Virus record (IMG/VR): IMGVR_UViG_3300018423_000042 | Location: 1 to 30,700 of that record | Length of the DNA stretch: 30,700 nucleotides | Reading direction: 5' to 3' (one strand) | Source of the DNA: a virus | In this document: positions 29,501-30,700 of the stretch, piece by piece | Layout of the letters: the number at the start of each line of letters is the position of its first letter | Position numbering within the stretch: position 1 is the first letter of the stretch | The notes under the pieces: generated by a model | Seen by the model: only the letters and a program-made list of their open reading frames with translations | Told to the model about the DNA's origin: nothing | Databases searched by the model: none | Program-made: the position numbers and the translations under genes

Positions 29501-30700
29501 TTCTGTCAGACAGCCTCTGTGGAACTAACTGGCCTTCTGCGTTCCTTTCAGGGGCCAAGATCCCGAAGTTTGATTTTGCATCTACACCGGCAGCAGACTG
29601 ACCTGTCAATGAGTTTTGTATTGCTGCGCGAACATCAAGATTGGAGTCTAGGTCCGCGGCTTGCGCGCTGCGGATAGCCTCGTCATAAGCAGCCGAAAAG
29701 ACGCCAAAGTTTTCTCTGAGTGCAGTCAGGGCCTGCTGAAGCCCAATGGTCCTTCTGTTCTGATATTCTCTGGCGAACTGTGCCCCAGCAGTGTCTCCCC
29801 CTTCCTCCAGACTGCTTGCTAATGCTTCCGCGTTGGATGACATCTCCGCAATGAGATTACTCAGTGCGTTTGCATTAAATCTTCTGGCATTAGCCAGAAA
29901 TTGATTGTTGTAGCCCTGCTTCCCCTCCGTAAGTCTTCTTACGATTTGGTTAGCTTGCTCTTCGTCAAGATTGAGGTTCTGGGCCAACTGTTGATATTCA
30001 GGAAGAAAGAATTCTTTCTGAAGAGCCCTGCTTACAGCAAGGAATGATGCTTGCCTTTCAGCCTCGCTCTCCCCACTGCGGTCCATGAATGAACCGCTGC
30101 CACCCACACGACCACCGAGAGATGCGACGATGGCGTTAGAAATTAATCCTACGCCAGCACCAACTTTTGCGTCTTCTGATGCGGCGTAAAAAATATTGTC
30201 GAGCGCATTTTCATCGTACAGGCCACGGGCCGTTGCTGCCTGACCGACATACGCCAAGCCCTCCTGCAATCCCTCCGTTGCCGCACCACCGAGGGATTCC
30301 CCAACGATCTGAGAGAAGGAACGCTTAGTCTTCCCCGCACGCCTGATCCTTGATGCTAGTCTGGCCGGGAGGATTGATTCTGCAAGGCCCAGAGCGGCAC
30401 CAGCACCGTGAGCGACTGTTTCCTTGTACCAAGGTATGTCCGCACGGGTGGCCTCCTCGTAGTCCCTGATCCTGCGTGCAGCTTCAGAAATACCGAGGCC
30501 GACACCGGCACCAATAGCAAGGGGCGCACCGACGACAGGGACAAAAGCCAAGGCTGTGAGTCCCCCTGCCTGCCCCAGACCACGCGCCAACTGGCTTGTA
30601 TACAGGCTCGCCGCTTCCGGGTCAGAGGCAGCCATGTAGATCTCTTCTGCCCTGCGTAGATCCCTTTCCAGCTTTGTGTCCCCGCCGGGGGTTAGCACAG
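23562..30700 (-). CDS. Giant polyvalent virion-type protein, C-terminal 2,379 residues (N-terminus beyond the right edge)
   Basis: The frame is open to the window edge, so the start is missing; positions are counted from 30698. Near the N-terminus (about 40-75, 95-110) are G/A-rich hydrophobic segments that could insert in membranes. Long helical, Gln/Arg/Glu-rich stretches fill 200-950. A region at 985-1070 (GRFILNLSRL, then IIDEAANEAGLS) resembles zincin metallopeptidase domains of phage polyvalent proteins but lacks the HExxH histidines. The C-terminal 1735-2230 part, with RMPAFPIRNLFRDSLSASI at 1789-1807 and a hydrophobic helix near 2002-2020, resembles LPD38, a domain of large phage-ejected polyvalent proteins. 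I infer a protein ejected with the DNA. The LPD38 and zincin links are from memory, not from a search. Confidence 0.78.
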   Translation of the reverse strand, partial: VLTPGGDTKLERDLRRAEEIYMAASDPEAASLYTSQLARGLGQAGGLTALAFVPVVGAPLAIGAGVGLGISEAARRIRDYEEATRADIPWYKETVAHGAGAALGLAESILPARLASRIRRAGKTKRSFSQIVGESLGGAATEGLQEGLAYVGQAATARGLYDENALDNIFYAASEDAKVGAGVGLISNAIVASLGGRVGGSGSFMDRSGESEAERQASFLAVSRALQKEFFLPEYQQLAQNLNLDEEQANQIVRRLTEGKQGYNNQFLANARRFNANALSNLIAEMSSNAEALASSLEEGGDTAGAQFAREYQNRRTIGLQQALTALRENFGVFSAAYDEAIRSAQAADLDSNLDVRAAIQNSLTGQSAAGVDAKSNFGILAPERNAEGQLVPQRLSDRNLISSGDLGAIVDYTFSTYEDGTTEVSRLEREIQQAANDIAMLDATQATEGQSAERSAIRNRANLAQRTKRLAQDVIRTENLNRFLTQQRTPEEIAEAAGRVGLSTEQYTRWLKSMVARIRDRAQAIQGRRIALERVARADQPTEVLQAIGNDYRLAEAERAFDPIDILRISALDPKNRIDESVSNGMAARAMASLSATLTDANTPMVNAGGNASNKRLATAIETFLNAKRTPTQADIVDILAAKNLKLRDEKIRAGDAALGVESPAFKKLVQSLTGARSWKDASTGQKWLVYARLAEMTPNYGFVRRGVFHSRGALDAYQTAYLSDFMDGYDPITEEIQDNDPLYREILAAVPEGNTNLADVMRAMRNMDQAEWGGDKGRVEEAFTRLAEAGFIEFDGENVRPAVSELQLLERGEIDEEGFSVGPVIDEAKTREALEGRDDLITILRSAHNQRNPDNIFDNNKDFIDKYWEEIAAYGVVRDLTPQSQQEVDREFINSVVQGNISLITESLNENNGNLGKDIQEQLQLALRYAQAIPVDVTNSLQLQKQQHYDTVQNAVKRIKDQFENAIRNLGLSGQVELELVSSIDDWASVLSDVFLISNPSILDKDAIYNNETGRFILNLSRLDPRIIFEGDFDSFESASKDKKSLEAIIDEAANEAGLSLIASRYLKDGDLKLLSNYAKRAKVPEGTETYGLDSPTYRVLAEAEYEGRGLSEATLDNIAAAMVLKDASSGVIKKPQIAAPVKLVRDIYRSLSGAVLSEPDIIDVFRIFDQINSGAVVDRGRPPVDKNFVENSEYLRFATGDQLNELRKLYKEKGIKGQSESLIREADEKIKKVLDEVLDQREQMLDQAPPDLDLSQAVQLRNQQIAAFRDDAPTNRSVLGPQKDLLVSGGQGEANRAAADEGMKALDGRDPYKMPPALKGIFLQQHRISSRTKRLVEDAERRRITPTEKELPGEQYVRSDQSFFERKGKLLEALSSHKTREMLLDRSVPLQILDQFLAGNSEAGPLMERERGSALAFLATLRDNARAFSSGMFGIGPMAYLDGQFGSTPYYDEKLGRYVGGFKELIRLVNTDADQKAAYLYGISKRIRSLEGLLESQQQAIDSYRATGVSDASLEGLRDERDRTQKALDASKQVKVTDKDGKTVSTNFGDSQFIDDIIQSVEADENNAHIVKFWDLYQAMNRGYLTLARDTDLLSQKDYETLINLEYVPFYEGLMTDTDEANNPISPVLNSRALSGLSVLDPTLTGGSQVNAHELIANLNSNMQSLVAQSIQNVLAKKTADDLVSMKLADEAASLPRNAAELEKQGRLQGQYLVFKEDGQRRIVKISDEDAQTDLSRVVRAVMTAQINPVKTVQDFFGNFLPEGVAKFASDATFGTSQLLRETVTRMPAFPIRNLFRDSLSASITLGDPGIFFSAISKAFDPATSRQAARLGVRQPIDMVTSDPDYYRSKVNVDKGRETLDDMGLRGRDLVNPFNAVKATWNALGRITDNAEAATRMAVYERVLAKTGSHQAAIEQAIDVLNYGKRGTSNVSRVILATIPFASGRLQGLDVTYRALRPFDRFRKIKGRDTGVRRPGAQRFGVTESEYAAKPMLQKQKEAYIFGLMALAGLSGMYELFMRMNDEDEEYAGLDERLRRENYLIPWSKHVWLRLPVPFEVGLITKTIPQTIAESIFLEQYDAKDAVAGTADAVQRTLSLGSPQVVAPFFDLWLNKDAFFKGEIVPELTRQLSPRYQYTTGTSDTARLIARAAEKSGLGAASRLLPGDYSLSSPMVMEYLLTKYFGTMGLYGITMTDALMRNQQLPFYDVADKLIDVRSPVGSRADFMRLEAALGGDGVTRMPVMASLLTDPRRRQGVLNEFYELDRQLNTAIRDLNSAKEEAGNRDEYLRNAYEATDANRTLFAYRATINAYKNQIQAINRRMAEVLASDFYDDTEKRSEYNRLMRERARIAGLSVEIVANVKKNKRLWGMISGERDD

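Overview
The window is part of the genome of a tailed double-stranded DNA phage. Terminase large and small subunits, a portal gene cut by the left edge, an HNH nuclease, a very large virion-type protein cut by the right edge, a T7 gp4-like primase-helicase and a recombination set (RusA, Cas4-like exonuclease, Sak3-type annealing protein) all support this. No integrase, ribosomal, tRNA or metabolic gene is visible. The host is probably a Gram-negative bacterium, because the phage has a lipoprotein lytic transglycosylase and a spanin-like membrane coiled-coil protein. The portal resembles those I associate with marine phages of Alphaproteobacteria, but host and habitat are inference.

Layout. 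(1) 1-4848, minus strand: HNH nuclease, two small genes, a 603-residue protein, TerL, portal. (2) 4849-5260: AT-rich divergent control region with two copies of a TATACTAGTATA palindrome. (3) 5261-6489, plus strand: three uncharacterised genes, then a terminator. (4) 6864-7301: terminase small subunit, alone on the minus strand. (5) 7404-14838, plus strand: a sigma70-like promoter, a run of small genes, a transglycosylase lipoprotein, a second strong promoter, and a three-gene module (MoxR/CobS-like AAA+ ATPase, helical partner, metallopeptidase-VWA protein) followed by three small coupled genes and a bidirectional terminator. (6) 14951-17147, minus strand: primase-helicase and RusA. (7) 17228-21076, plus strand: paired small genes, Cas4-like exonuclease, ParB-like protein, Sak3 annealing protein, SSB-like protein, ribbon-helix-helix protein, small membrane protein. 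(8) 21045-30700, minus strand: a giant polyvalent protein, a lysis-like group (DUF5675, holin-like, coiled-coil membrane protein), a zinc-ribbon protein, a metallophosphoesterase and a winged-helix protein.

The most striking signal is a 17-bp palindrome, close to GGCAAAAATTTTTTGCC, found ten times between 6.6 and 15.9 kb. Five intergenic copies lie directly before the Shine-Dalgarno of plus-strand genes (starts at 8026, 8347, 9162, 10662 and 11834). A sixth precedes 7551, a seventh lies upstream of TerS on the other strand, and one stands in a gene-free gap. Two copies lie inside coding sequence. This looks like a phage-specific start-associated operator or RNA element controlling the early and middle genes, including the AAA+/VWA module.

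Working together, segments 6 and 7 would prime, unwind, anneal and resolve DNA; segments 1, 4 and 8 would package DNA, build the virion and lyse the cell; and the AAA+/VWA module in segment 5 probably remodels an unidentified host or phage complex. No DNA polymerase, capsid or tail gene is recognisable here, so these presumably lie outside the window.
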